Assembly (NCBI GenBank): GCA_043228905.1
Contig: JBHGNT010000010.1
Span: 15,996,001-16,060,000, forward strand
Length of the DNA stretch: 64,000 bases
Reading direction: 5' to 3'
Source of the DNA: Azolla caroliniana
Taxonomy: Eukaryota; Polypodiophyta
The notes beneath the pieces were generated by a model, which saw nothing but the letters and a program-made list of their open reading frames with translations, searched no databases and was not told where the DNA came from. A program made the position numbers and the translations under genes. Shown here piece by piece: positions 43,636 to 55,800 of the stretch; positions within the stretch are counted from its first letter, which is position 1, and the number at the start of each line of letters is the position of its first letter.

Positions 43636-44322
43636 TGTCGCGGTTTTCCGCGTGGATGTGTTGAAATGGGGCGGGACCACCGGGGTCTCGGTCCAAGGAG
43701 CTGGTGAGGGAAGAGAGTTTATCCGGATCAGGTTCTAGATGACTTCGTCAGGTTGTGGTCCGAACACGTTTCTGATCCGGACTAGTCTCCGGATGCCGGA
43801 TTAAACCACACGGGCTTAGACGTGTTCCTGGTTCTAGAACTGTGTTGGATACAAAAAATGATGAGCCTCTATCGGGAGCACACGGGCTTCCTACGAGAGC
43901 AAAGGTATCACCTTTTTACCCGAATCAGAATAGAGCAAAAATAGAGCTCCGAATCTCAAACCGCCAACACCTCCTTCTCCAAAATAATGGATCCCCTCTT
44001 CAATCTTCTCTCCCTCCTTTTATAGCTCAAGGGGGGAGACACTATTCCATTAGGTTGTTAAGTCATCTACTTTTCTATCCTGATTCTCTCCTTGATTTCC
44101 TCTCCTTAATCCCCTTTATTCCTCTACTACTGTGGTCAAAAAAGTAACTATCGAATCACTCCTACCTAGTACTCATCAACACTTAAACTAACACTATACT
44201 ATTTACACATAAACTAACACTATACTTAGTACTCATCAAAATGGGTTTGTGTGCATCTGTGCACACCCCTGTTCAGGCGCATTTGGCTCCGTTTCTCCTA
44301 GTAGCCAACATCCTCCACGACA
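43636..44322 (-). repeat. 5' LTR of gypsy F
   Basis: Shares the A-group head (GGGCGGGACCACCGGGGTCT) and a minus-strand TATAAAAGG (about 44015-44023). Its stretch around 44150-44200 is the uninterrupted counterpart of the site into which transposon T inserted in LTR E. Confidence 0.9.
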
Positions 44323-45766
44323 TTGTTTTGTGGTTAATCGTCGTGTTCGAGAGCTCGTGTGCTCCGTTTCTGAAATCCGGCGACTGTACCAGATTGGATA
44401 CATGTTTTGTGAACCCGTGCGCTCAGTCAAGAGCACCGACAATCTAGCCGGTTAGTCACTCAAAGCTTGTCTCTCCTTCTGTCTCCTTAGTTCAAGGCCC
44501 CAACAGTCCCGCTCGATCTGACACGTCCACATGGAGATCCGTGACAATGTACCACATTTGAGGGGGAGAGCATTCGACTAGAACAATTGCAATGATGAGC
44601 CGGAGCAAGATTGGGCCGAAAAGAGGAGGAGAGCCAACAAAGAAGACGAATCAAAGACAACCGAATTGTTCAAAAAGAATGATTTGGATGAGTCACATCA
44701 TATGAGAGCCAAGTAGACGAGAAGGCAGCGGGGAACGATGCCAAGGCGGAGGAGCGGACGGATCAAGGGGCGCCGATGTTGTAGAGGCAAGAAGAAGGCC
44801 AATTGAGGCCTTAGCAGCTGACAAGCTGACATGTTGAGGAGTGCTGGAACGAACGCGTCGTGGAGTGCGAGCAAGGAGGCGTGAAGGCAGGAGAAGCCGG
44901 AGCGAACAACCGGCAGACCAAGAGGAACCTCAAGTTGAGCTTGAGGGGGAGTGTATAGAGACAAGCTCAATATGAGCCGTATCGGCTAAAGGCTGGTAGG
45001 CCGGCCGACTGAAGAAGCCAACAGTCGAGCTGGTTGAGGGTAGTCATCTTAATAAGCCGACAATTGGGTTAGCCTAGGATAATGTTGATAGGCCGTTAGA
45101 GCCTATATTCCTAGTCTTAGTATTAGGAATATTTTAGGGAGTTAGGTCATAGGCTCTTTATGAGCATTCAAATACTAACAATACTTGTGTCAGCCCGCTC
45201 TCAGGGCTTGTATAAAATTGCTCACTGAGCATAGTCATATGTACAAAGCATATTAATTTTTGAATCTATTTTTTCTGATCTCTCTGTCCCTCCCACTCCC
45301 GTGTACTGTATTCCTGTTTTGTTTCTCTATGTTTTCTCTATTGCTATCCGGCTGAGCCGATTGTGTTCTGCTTTAGCTTTTGCCGATTATGATCTTCTCA
45401 CCTCAAAACCATAAGCTTGATTGTTAAGCATTCTAGATCCATAAGAACGCTCACATAATCTTGTAATTCACTTATTGCATTCATGCCTTGAGAAGATAGG
45501 CAAGAGGTTCCTCTAGGAAAATAAAGGTTTGAAGGAAAAAGGTAAATTCCTGTTCAAACTAATAAGGTTGTACCTGAGAGTAATATCAAATTGAAGAAGA
45601 GGAAAATAACAAAAGAATGTGTTAGTGTATTAACAAGAAGAACAAGATTACAAGAATATCCTAAAGGTTGGCATTGAACTGGTTCAATTCATCAATACTA
45701 GAGCTCTTGCTTATATATCATGGTTAGACGCATCCTCACCATCTCACAACCATTCATGCTCATCGT
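44323..45766 (+). other. gene-free stretch with a probable LTR-element 3' end
   Basis: No conserved protein frame. At 44938-44951 AGCTTGAGGGGGAG is a good polypurine tract, followed by TGTATAGAGAC (44952), the expected start of a 3' LTR, and CTTGTATAAAATTG (about 45207) as a TATA candidate. I cannot place the LTR end; it should lie before the LTR of E at 45767. A second GAGGGGGAG at 44560 has no LTR start after it. With no RNase H upstream, the element could be non-autonomous. Confidence 0.4.
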
Positions 45767-46456
45767 TGTCGCGGATATCCGCGCTGATGTATCGGAAAGG
45801 GACGGGACCACCGCGATCTCGGACCAAGGAGCTGGAAAGGGAAGAGAGATTATCTGATCTAGACCCGTCTTTCGATGACGGACTATGAGCGCTTAGGCTG
45901 AAAGATGTGTACTATTCTGGACCTGTTGTCGGGTAGCAAGCGATGAGCTCATGATCGCACACACTCAGGTATGCACACACAAACGAGAAACAATGGAGAT
46001 AAGAACACGGGCAGAGACGACAAAGACAGAAAATCTAAAAACAACAAGCTAGTCTATTATTCTATAAAGAAGAGAATTACAACCAAACTCGGCCGACAAC
46101 CGAGCTTCGAGCTTGCTACACACACACACACACACACTAATAGGCCTCCGATCGGGAGCACACAGGCTACCAACATGAAACCGAGGCCTCACAACACAAT
46201 GACAGAAACTAAGGATAGGAAGACAAGAATCTGCAGAGCTCGGTCCAGCAGCACTTCGTTCTCCCCCAAATCGTGGATCACCCCACCCCCCCCCTCTCCC
46301 CCAGTCTTATCTCCCTCCTTTTATAGCTCCAAGAGAAAGAGAGGAGTCATTACAACAGGCCGTTAAGACAACCACTTTCTCCCTGATTCCCTCCTCGATT
46401 TCCTCCAATAAATCACCTTTATTCCTCTATCTGTGTGACCTATTAACTCACTCTTG

Positions 46457-46480
46457 AGTAAAAGCATGCGAGTGGAAACA
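46457..46480 (+). repeat. left terminal inverted repeat of T
   Basis: Starts AGTA, then AAGCATGCGAGTGGAAACA. The right copy starts GGTG, so positions 1 and 4 differ. Two palindromes of the TAGCTAATTAGCTA type follow within 70 bp (about 46486 and 46515). Confidence 0.92.
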
Positions 46481-46706
46481 CTATTATAGCTAATTAGCTA
46501 CTAAAATGGCCATAGCTAATTAGCTATTTGTTTAGCTAGTCTTTCTTGTGGGAAAATCAAATATTTGAAAAACTAATTTATGAAAAAACTCAAATATTTG
46601 AACTTCTGTTTCAGACGTAGTGGAACTTGGGGAATATCACCATCATCTAAGGTCGACTTCAATGTCATCAATTTCCTGTTTAGCCTAAGTCTGATTTTGA
46701 ACGCAG

Positions 46707-49700
46707 ATGGAGTACTCAGAGCACGAACGCAGACGTAGCTCCCGCAACAGCAAAAAATCGACATTGCAGATTGAGAGCTACAACACAGAACCCGCTCGAT
46801 CATCGTCCAGGTATGTTTCAGTTACAGAAACCCCAAACATTTGTTTTTTCTTTTTGACTATTGTCTGAACTTTGGTGCCGATTCATATTTCCCCAAAATC
46901 GAATAGGGCGAAGTCCTTGGAGTCCCATACAAGGATGTCTCGCAAATCGGGGAGTAGCAACAGGTGTGTTTATATTACTTTTTTTGTGTTTAATCCTGTC
47001 TTTAGTGATTAGGGTTTGTGATTGAAATTTCTGATTAGGGTTTTTGATTATAAATTTCTGATTAGAATTTCTGAATAGGGTTTCTGGTTACAAATTATGA
47101 TTACAAATTAGAAATTTGATTACAAATTATGATTAGGGTTTCTGATTTGCTAAGTTAAAGATTTTGCACCATTTTTGTTGTTGTTGATTGGGGTTTTTGA
47201 TTCTCACATATTCTGATTTTGCACTATTTCTGATTTCTGAAATGATATTTCAGATGGCTCGTTCCTCCGTATACGAGAGTGCTAAACTTCGCAAAATTTT
47301 GCGAGACAAAGGAGGACTTCCACAACACCTATGGTCTGTCACTCGAGGGTGTTGACCCTGCTGTCCTAAGTGATAAATTGATCAGTGATATAGACTGGAT
47401 GACAGTATATACAGTGCCTAGAGTCAAAGGCAAGGTCAAGCTGAAGCATGTACGAGCCGACTTGTACGATGACTGCATGAGACTGCACCAGAAAGTTCAT
47501 CAGGAGATCCCAGTCAACAATGAGTTGTCAGTTTCATTTGCTAGAGCATTTGCATATGAGTACTGCAAAACAGCGAAGGAATCTAGAGACCCTGAAATGT
47601 ATAGGGTAGCTTGGGCAGTCTATGGTGAGGCATCAGTAAAAAGATGCCGAAAGATGGGGACCTTGGCACAAAAAATAGACAGATTTTGGAGCATGGCAGC
47701 TGTTGATGCAACTGCCGACTCCCAGCAAGACCGGGGGCATACACCACACCGACACCCAAGGAAAGCCAATGTCGATGATACAGGTGAGACATTGGTTAGC
47801 TATATGCTAAAAAATGTCCATGAAGCCTGTGAGACATTGGCATTTTTTAAGACTGATTTAGAGAAAGCCACAATGGCTTCTGCAATGGAGAGCAAAGTTG
47901 CTTCTGCAATGGAGAGCAAAGTTACTTCTGCTGTTACAACAATTAGAAATAAGATTCAGGTAACTATTGTTTTGCTGGTATGTGATTGTGTTATAAATAA
48001 CGGGTAAAATGTGCTAATCAAGCATTATCTGGAATAGGTTGCGCAACAGGAGCTTGAATTAGAGGGGCCACTGGATCCCCAGCGTAAAATAGAACTGCAA
48101 ATAGAGATCCAGGTTCTTTCAATGAACCTGGACCTTCTAGGTGTAAATACTGTTGCAGATTACAATTTGGATAAGCTTCAAGTAAGTTAACGATTCCTGA
48201 GCAAAGTTGGTGTATCTTTCAACAACAAGAATAATTAATCGGTAAATTTCTCTGTTGCGTTGAAGGAACAATACATTCATCAAGAACAGGTAGTTAGCTG
48301 CCTTAAGAAGAAGCTACATTTTGTGGAGGGAATGGTAAGGACCAGACAGGATTTGGACCTGAACATTCTTGCTCCCTTACCAAATGAAGTAGAACCAGAA
48401 AATGATTTATTGACAGTTCAAGCACGTTGCATCGCTTGCGGGTTAGGTGTGGAGGACAAAACTGCGTCTTTGTTGGTTCACCTACAACCATGCAACCACA
48501 CATACCATCTGCTTTGTTTTCAACATGCCTGTCGAATTGCTGCATTCTGTTTGGGAGATTGCAGTACAACTCTACCAAATGAGTGGAGAAAACAAACAGG
48601 TATACCATACTGTAGCTAATAAGCTTAGTCTTTTCTAATTAGCTATCCTACTAGCTAATTAGCTACTGGCAGCTAATGAGCTACTAGCTAATTAGCTATC
48701 CTAGTAGCTAATTAGCTATGGTACTAGCTAATTAGCTAGTACCATAGTTGTGTAAAAAAGCTAAATAGCTATCCTACTAGCTAATTAGCCACTGGCAACT
48801 AATTAGCTATCCTAGTAACTAATTAGCTACTGACATAGTTGTGTAAAGTAGCTAATAAGCTATCCTAGTAGCTAGTTAGCTATGGTACTAGCTAATTAGC
48901 TAGTACCATAGTTGTGTAAAAAAGCTAATTAGCTATCCTACTAGCTAATTAGCTACTGGCAACTAATTAGCTATCCTACTAGCTAATTAGCTATCCTACT
49001 AGCTAATTAGCTATCATAGTAGCTAATTAGCTACTGACATAGTTGTGTAAAGTAGCTAATAAGCTATCCTAGTAGCTAGTTAGCTATGGTACTAGCTAAT
49101 TAGCTAGTAGCATAGTTGTGTAAAATAGCTAATTAGCTATCCTACTAGCTAATTAGCTACTGGCAACTAATTAGCTATCCTACTAGCTAATTAGCTATCC
49201 TACTAGCTAATTAGCTATCCTACTAGCTAATTAGCTATCATAGTAGCTAATTAGCTACTGACATAGTTGTGTAAAGTAGCTAATAAGCTATCCTAGTATC
49301 TAATTAGCTACTGGCAGCTAATTAGCTATCCTAGTAGCTAATTAGCTACTGGCAGCTAATTAGCTGTCCTAGTAGCTAATAAGCTATCCTAGCTACTACA
49401 TAGTTGAGAAAGTAGCTAATTAGCTTTCATTGTAGCTAATTAGCTATCCTAGCTACCACCATAGTTAGTAAAGTAGCTAATTAGCTATCCTAGCTACTAC
49501 CATAGTTAGTAAAGTAGCTAATTAGCTATCCTAGCTACTACCATAGTTGAGTAAAGTAGCTAATTAGCTACCATAGTAGCTAATTAGCTATCCTAGCTAC
49601 TACTATAGTTGTGTAAAGTAGCTAATAAGCTATCCTACTAGCTAATTAGCTATCCTAGTAGGTAATTAACTATGGTACTAGCTAATTAGCTAGTACTATA

Positions 49701-50910
49701 GTTGTGTAAAAAAGCTAATTAGGTATCCTACTAGCTAATTAGCCACTGGCAACTAATTAGCTATCCTAGTAACTAATTAGCTACTGCCATAGTTGTGTAA
49801 AGTAGCTAATAAGCTATCCTAGCAGCTAATTAGCTACTAGCAGCTAATTAGCTATCCTAGTAGCTAATTAGCTATCCTACTAGCTAATTAGCTACTACCA
49901 TAGTTGAGTAAAGTACCTAATTAGCTATCCTACTAGCTAATTAGCTACTACCATAGTTGAGTAAAGTACCTAATTAGCTATCCTACTAGCTAATTAGCTA
50001 CTGGCAACTAATTAGCTATCCTAGTAGCTAATTAGTTATCCTACTAGCTAATTAGCTATCCTACTAGCGAATTAGCTATCCTAGTAGCTACTGCCATAGT
50101 TGTGTAAAGTAGCTAATAAGCTATCCTAGTAGCTAATTAGCTACTGGCAGCTAATTAGCTGTCCTAGTAGCTAATAAGCTATCCTAACTACTACCATAGT
50201 TGAGTAAAGTACCTAATTATCTATCCTAACTACTACCATAGTTGAGTAAAGTACCTAATTAGCTATCATACTAGCTAATTAGCTATCGTACTAGCTAATT
50301 AGCTATCCTAGCTTCTACCATAGTTTAGTAAAGTAGCTAATTAGCTATCCTAAATAACTGTCATGTTATTGTAGAATCTTGTGGATTAAGGACGGCACAT
50401 GATGTGTCTGGTGCTGATGATGCTGCAACAGATGAGGATACTACTGCCAATGTGGCTGAAAGTAAGAGTCCTGCTATCACATCTCCTTCAGATCATCTGC
50501 ACCCTATTCTTTTGGAACAGTGTACTGAATTAGGCAACGATGTGAAATGCCATGAAATAGTGGAAACAACATGTAAAACTGAGGTTCACAACAACAGTGT
50601 TTATGAACACTTGATGCAACATTTCTTCGAGTCTCAAGACCTTGATTCCACCCCACCGAGCCCAACTACTGAAAATGTCCAAACAGATCCCTCTGTACTT
50701 GAAAAGCTAGTTCAAGAAACGGCGGATGTGCAATTAGCTGCTGAGGCGATGGGAAGGTTGTCGGAGGAGGACACACTTGCGCATTGGGTCCTAGAAGCAA
50801 GGCTAAATGGGGAACCAACCAGAAAAAGGCTGAAGAAGGGGCCACGATCGGGAACAAGACCAGTTACTCGGTCAAGGGGCCCAGACGTAGTGGAGCGAAA
50901 TACTGTTTAG
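46707..50910 (+). CDS. T gene 1: RING-H2 protein, function unknown
   Basis: Exons 46707-46810, 46907-46963, 47254-47959, 48038-48181, 48266-48599, 50375-50910, all with GT-AG borders and matching phases, give 626 residues. The N-terminus is Ser/Arg-rich. Residues about 55-250 (LVPPYTRVLNFAKFCETKED onward) form a region I do not recognise. About 270-345 is helical and Glu/Lys-rich with a repeated SAMESKV. A RING-H2 pattern follows: C392, C395, C413, H415, H418, C421 (core CNHTYHLLC), then C432 and C436. The last exon is acidic and ends in a basic KRLKKGPRSGTRPVTRSRG, a likely nuclear signal. RING-H2 fingers usually mark ubiquitin ligases; that role here is an inference. It is probably an accessory gene of T. 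Intron 5 (48600-50374) consists of the palindrome array. Confidence 0.72.
48617..50365. repeat. palindrome array 1, TAGCTAATTAGCTA, in gene 1 intron
   Basis: About 1.75 kb of copies spaced 15-30 bp apart, interspersed with TATCCTAC, TACTGGCA and CATAGTTGTGTAAAG links. Larger units of about 150-250 bp repeat within it. The array lies wholly between the donor at 48600 and the acceptor at 50373-50374. Confidence 0.97.
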
Positions 50911-51159
50911 TTGGATATGATTGTTAGCTTAGGGATTTTGCTAGGGTTTTATGAAGTTTTACTATCCTGTTGGACAAGTAAAACCTCAGATTGGTTGTTG
51001 CTTGATCCACATTATGTAATGGAACTCTATGATGTTTTTCCAAGATAATTTGAAGAGTGTTGTTCTATGACTGAAACTCTTTGATGTTCAGGATATTGTT
51101 TTGTGAGACTATTAGTTACTTTGTGAGTGTGAATATGTTGGTGTTTTCTGATGTTGCAG

Positions 51160-52214
51160 AGTCTAAAGGGTTTGATTCTATTGCTCGTAAGGCCAATGGC
51201 AGTGTGGATACTGTTGATGTTGCGGCATGTTTAAAGGGCCCCATCTTGAAAGTAGATGTAGCAACTGACACAAGTGATCTGGTCACACAAGTTGATCAAG
51301 CATGTAGCACGGATGACTTGGTGTTGCAGGTAGATGCAGCATGTAGCATGGATGACTTGGTGTTGCAGGTAGATGCAGCATGTAGCACGGATGACTTGGT
51401 GTTGCAGGTAGATGCAGCATGTGATACCAGTGGACTGATATCGAGCAGAACAGTAGCTACATGCACTGAGGTAATCCAAGGATTGATAACTAAGTCGACA
51501 AAACAAGAGCACCAGAATGTGAAGCTAGGCCCAACACAGTCGACTAGGGGTTTAAAGAGGAAAAGGACACCAGTTGTGTCAGCCGAACCTGAGCTGATTG
51601 AGATTGATCGTATCCTACCAGAAAATGGTGTAACAACGGCTCAGTTTCAGGAATGGAAACCTAAACCACTAGAAGTCGAAAGAAGAGCCTTGATCTTGGA
51701 GCTGGATAAAGTCTTGATGAGTGTGAGATATATGCAGCCAAGGAGGGACGCAAATCAGTTTCTAGAGTGGGCTGTGGAGTACTTTGATTTGTTTATTTGG
51801 AGTGAAAAACCAAAATCAGATGTGTGGAAGTGTTTGGCAAGATTCTTCCCAAAATGGCGAAGTCGTTTTAAAGGTCAATGGGCACGAGAAAATTGTGAGC
51901 AGATGGAAGCTGCAAGATTCAAGAGACTTTCTGATTTTTGGGCTACTTGGCCTGAATATAATGCTGACAATACATTGATTTTGGATACAGAACATTTCCG
52001 ACACTACTTCAATATTCGGAGATGCTGTCTCATTCTACCCGAGGAAATGCCTGAACAGTACCTGGTGCAAACAGTGAGCTGCCAACTAGGTGCATGGTTG
52101 TGGACTCCATACCGAGCTCAATATGCGGATAATATATGTAGACTTGTTCCACTGACTAGCAAGAGCTTAGCTGTTTATAGGAGATTTGTAGACATTTCCA
52201 ATGGTAATTTATAA
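51160..52214 (+). CDS. T gene 1 alternative 3' exon: FCP1/NIF-like (HAD) domain
   Basis: Open to TAA at 52212-52214, with a good acceptor (TTTTCTGATGTTGCAG) before 51160. It needs one incoming base, which both the donor at 48599 and a donor inside the preceding exon (after 50461, GTAAGA) supply, giving 799 or 828 residues. It starts with a 13-residue unit (QVDAACSTDDLVL) repeated three times (39-bp repeat, about 51305-51425), then LKRKR (nuclear signal), then an FCP1-type domain: ALILELDKVL, YFDLFIWSEKPKSDVWKCL and NTLILDTEHFR. In active FCP1-like phosphatases the first motif is D-x-D and the last D-D; here they are E-L-D and D-T, so catalysis is doubtful. It could also be the final exon of a separate gene. 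Confidence 0.65.
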
Positions 52215-52895
52215 ATATGTAAAGAGATGACATTATTCAATGAAGAATTTAATTACTTGTTCCCACTGTACTTATCTACTGTGTAATTTGAGGAATATGT
52301 TGCAGATTGTTGATTTCATTCTATTGATGACTATTTAGCTATTGACAGCTAATTAGCTGCATTTGTACAACTAATTAGCTGCATTTGTACAGCTAATTAG
52401 CTGCATTTGTACAACTAATTAGCTACTGATGACTATTTCGCTATAACTTATAACTTAAAACTTAACAAAAAAGACATGATTTTATTGAGAAAGAAGCACA
52501 GAAAGCAGACTGTATACAAGAAATTGATTCCAAACGAATTTATTGATCTGTTTTCGCGAAATACATGTTTGTTTTACAAGAGAACATGGTAAGTGCTACT
52601 TGTAGCTACAAATTCCATGGCATACTATTGTAAATACATTTGTATAGCTAATTAGCTGCATTTGTACAGCTAATTAGCTACTGATGACTATTTCGCTATA
52701 ACTTATAACTTAAAACTTAACAAAAAAGACATGATTTTATTGAGAAAGAAGCACAGAAAGCAGACTGTATACAAGAAATTGATTCCAAACGAATTTATTG
52801 ATCTGTTTTCGCGAAATACATGTTTGTTTTACAAGAGAACATGGTAAGTGCTACTTGTAGCTACAAATTCCATGGCATACTATTGTAAATACATT
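52215..52895. repeat. 255-bp tandem duplication between the convergent genes
   Basis: 52429-52642 is repeated at 52684-52895 with a 255-bp period. The second copy holds the last 35 bases of the transposase frame (stop at 52861-52863) and its AATAAA (minus strand, about 52736-52741); the first copy is a spare 3' end. Short palindrome runs (52340-52425, 52645-52680) lie beside both. No other coding sequence in this interval. Confidence 0.85.
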
Positions 52896-55800
52896 CATAC
52901 ACATTAGCACCAACAGTGTATAAACCGGAGCAGCTATTGTATTCTGACATTGGGACGTTGATGCATCTGACCAAATGAGAGTACATATACGCCGCTGGTT
53001 TGTCTTCTAACAGCCTGTACACATATTCGTAGTCATCTAGTTTTGCATAAAAAATGCCTTCGATGTAGAATGTCCCGGCAGATACAAAATTTCCCCATGC
53101 ATCTACAATATTCTGCCTTGCACACTGTTTACTAACCGTGCACTTTAATATATAGAAATCAGCACCCTCTGAATTGCCTTCTTCAGCATTTACAGCGAAG
53201 TTATCCCCAACGTTCAGGACATCACTCAAAGTATCTCCAAGTCCCTCATATGTGAAGTCAGCATTCTGCCCTGTTTCTCCATCAACTGCTTCCTTATCAT
53301 TCAGAGTGTGATACTCCTAATTCTGAATGTATGCTTTGTTTAGACAATATCTCCAATTTCCCTGCACACAATGGAAGCAAAAACAAGTCAATTCTCTAAC
53401 CGCAATACAATGACCATCCAACCTGGAATAACCGCGAACAGCATGCAGAGATCGCAATTCGGGAATTCCTTGGCACTCCCAGGTCTTCTCCCTATTTACT
53501 TCATCTATCTTCACTTCCCAAAATTCACGTTTGATATCTCGAACTTGCGAGGAATAAACACCTGTGGCACTCGTCGACATATTTGTTCTTAAAAATTCAA
53601 CTACATGTGAAGCACAATTCATGTGCACACCATCTGTCTTTAGTTGTTCATGGGTAAGTGCCCGCTTTATAACAGCCCCTGCACCATCATGTTCACCTTT
53701 ACCATGGCCAGACCCAAAAAAATTCCATCTCATCTCCAAACCTGTTATAGCAGGATACCTCCCCACAAAATAAAATGGACGTCGAGCCTTGAATTGTGAC
53801 GCAGCTCCGTCAGACCAGACCCAATGTTGAGTAAGCTCCAAACGTTGAGCTAATAACCACTGCCAATGTAACTTAAAACAGTGTTGGACGAACAAGGTAT
53901 CATGCTTCTTATCATCGGAAATAAAGAAATGAATTACTTTTTTAACATCACCTGAAACTCGAAAATATGTTATGTGCACAAAAATGGTTACCTGAACTGA
54001 ACACCAATGCATAGATTGAATTTCATTCTGCTGCTTGAAAGTATAATTCTCTGCGAAATCTACTACTGAGACTACTACATCATTTGGGAAATCAGATATG
54101 CAAGTCTTAAACTGATGGGCCTGCCATGAATAAATGAAGTTGTGTTTAATGAACTTTCCTAGAGATACTACAAACAGAGACACCAAATCCCTTGGTTTAA
54201 GCATCTTCCGAACTAGATCCTTTCTTTTACACACCTTTCCTTCGAAATTGGTGTTCACTGACTCAAATAACTTCACAGAGATAAATATTTCACTACTCAA
54301 TTCATTTGGACACCACCTAAATCTAGTAGGGCCACAATCTTGACATAAACCCATGACACATTTATGAATATGGAAGATAGCGTCAGATTCTCTCGGACAC
54401 AATATTGAATCTAATAAATAACTCATGGAAGAGATAACGTGCTCAGATGATTTACACTCCTCTTGCGGGCTTGATCGACAGATTAGGCACCCACATGTGC
54501 AAACTGTATTAGTTAGGGATGCGCTATGGTGACGTAGTAGATTAACAGAGTCCTTCAGAAAACCCATCTGTACATGGTAAATGCAACAACATGTGTATCG
54601 ATCCTTTAAGCGTCTCACAAAGTGTGGCTTAAGAGACTCGAATGTTCGTAGTTGAACTTTGATAGTTGGATGCATTCGTTTGAACCTAATAAATAAATCG
54701 ACCTGCGTAATAAAGGGGAATTAGTTATTCTCGTAACTAGCTAACTATCGTAGTAGCTAATTAGCTATTCTAGTAGCTAGTTAGCTATTCTAGTAGCTAG
54801 TTAGCTATTCTAGTAGCTAGTTAGCTATCATGGTAGCTAATTAGCTGTCCTAGTAGCTAATTGGTTGTCCTAGTAGCTAATTAGCTATCATGGTAGCTAA
54901 TTAGCTGTCGTAGTAGCTAATTAGCTATCATGGTAGCTAATTAGCTATTGTAGTAGCTAATTAGCTATTCTAGTAGCTAATTAGCTATCATGGTAGCTAA
55001 TTAGCTGTCGTAGTAGCTAATTAGCTATCATGGTAGCTAATTAGCTGTCGTAGCAGCTAATTGGTTGTCCTAGTAGCTAATTAGCTATCATGGTAGCTAA
55101 TTAGCTGTCGTAGTAGCTAATTAGCTATCATGGTAGCTAATTAGCTATTCTAGTAGCTAATTAGCTATTCTAGTAGCTAATTAGCTATCATGGTAGCTAA
55201 TTAGCTGTCGTAGTAGCTAATTAGCTATCATGGTAGCTAATTAGCTGTCCTAGTAGCTAATCAGTTGTCCTAGTAGCTAATTAGCTATCATGGTAGCTAA
55301 TTAGCTGCTCTAGTAGCTAATTAGCTATCATGGTGGCTAATTAGCTTTCCTAGTAACTAATTAGCTATCATGGTAGCTAATTAGCTTGTCTAGTAGCTAA
55401 TTAGCTATCATGGTGGCTAATTAGCTTTCCTAGTAACTAATTAGCTATCATGGTAGCTAATTAGTTGGTCTAGTAGCTAATTAGCTATCGTGGTAGCTAA
55501 TTAGCTGGTCTAGTAGCTAATTAGCTATAATGGTGGCTGATTAGCTTTCCTAGTAACTAATTAGCTATCATGGTAGCTGATTAGCTGGTATAGTAGCTAA
55601 TTAGCTATCATGGTAGCTAATTAGCTGGTATAGTAGCTAATTAGCTATCATGGTAGCTAATTAGCTATCACGGTGGCTAATTAGCTGTCCTAGTAACTAA
55701 TTAGCTATCATGGTAGCTAATTAGCTGGTCTAGTAGCTAATTAGCTATAATGGTGGCTAATTAGCTATCCTAACTAATTAGCTATCATGGTAGTAGCTAT

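Larger units (their letters stand above)
36159..44322 (-). mobile_element. Gypsy F (A family), split by element I
   Basis: Minus-strand gag pieces lie at 36163-36352 (knuckle region, CMWCDVVGHI with the following codon lost) and 43358-43627 (Gag N-terminus, LDRAIETIVGMI). The two are continuous once element I and one TAGGT are removed. A primer-binding site (43616-43631) and a 687-bp 5' LTR (43636-44322, TGTCGCGG to CCACGACA) complete this end. The rest of the element is missing beyond the Copia-1 LTR at 36158. Confidence 0.85.

Noticed and set aside
46970-47130. Interstitial telomere repeat suggested by several TTAGGGTTT
   Set aside because: The copies are scattered in an AT-rich intron with other text between them, not in a TTTAGGG register.
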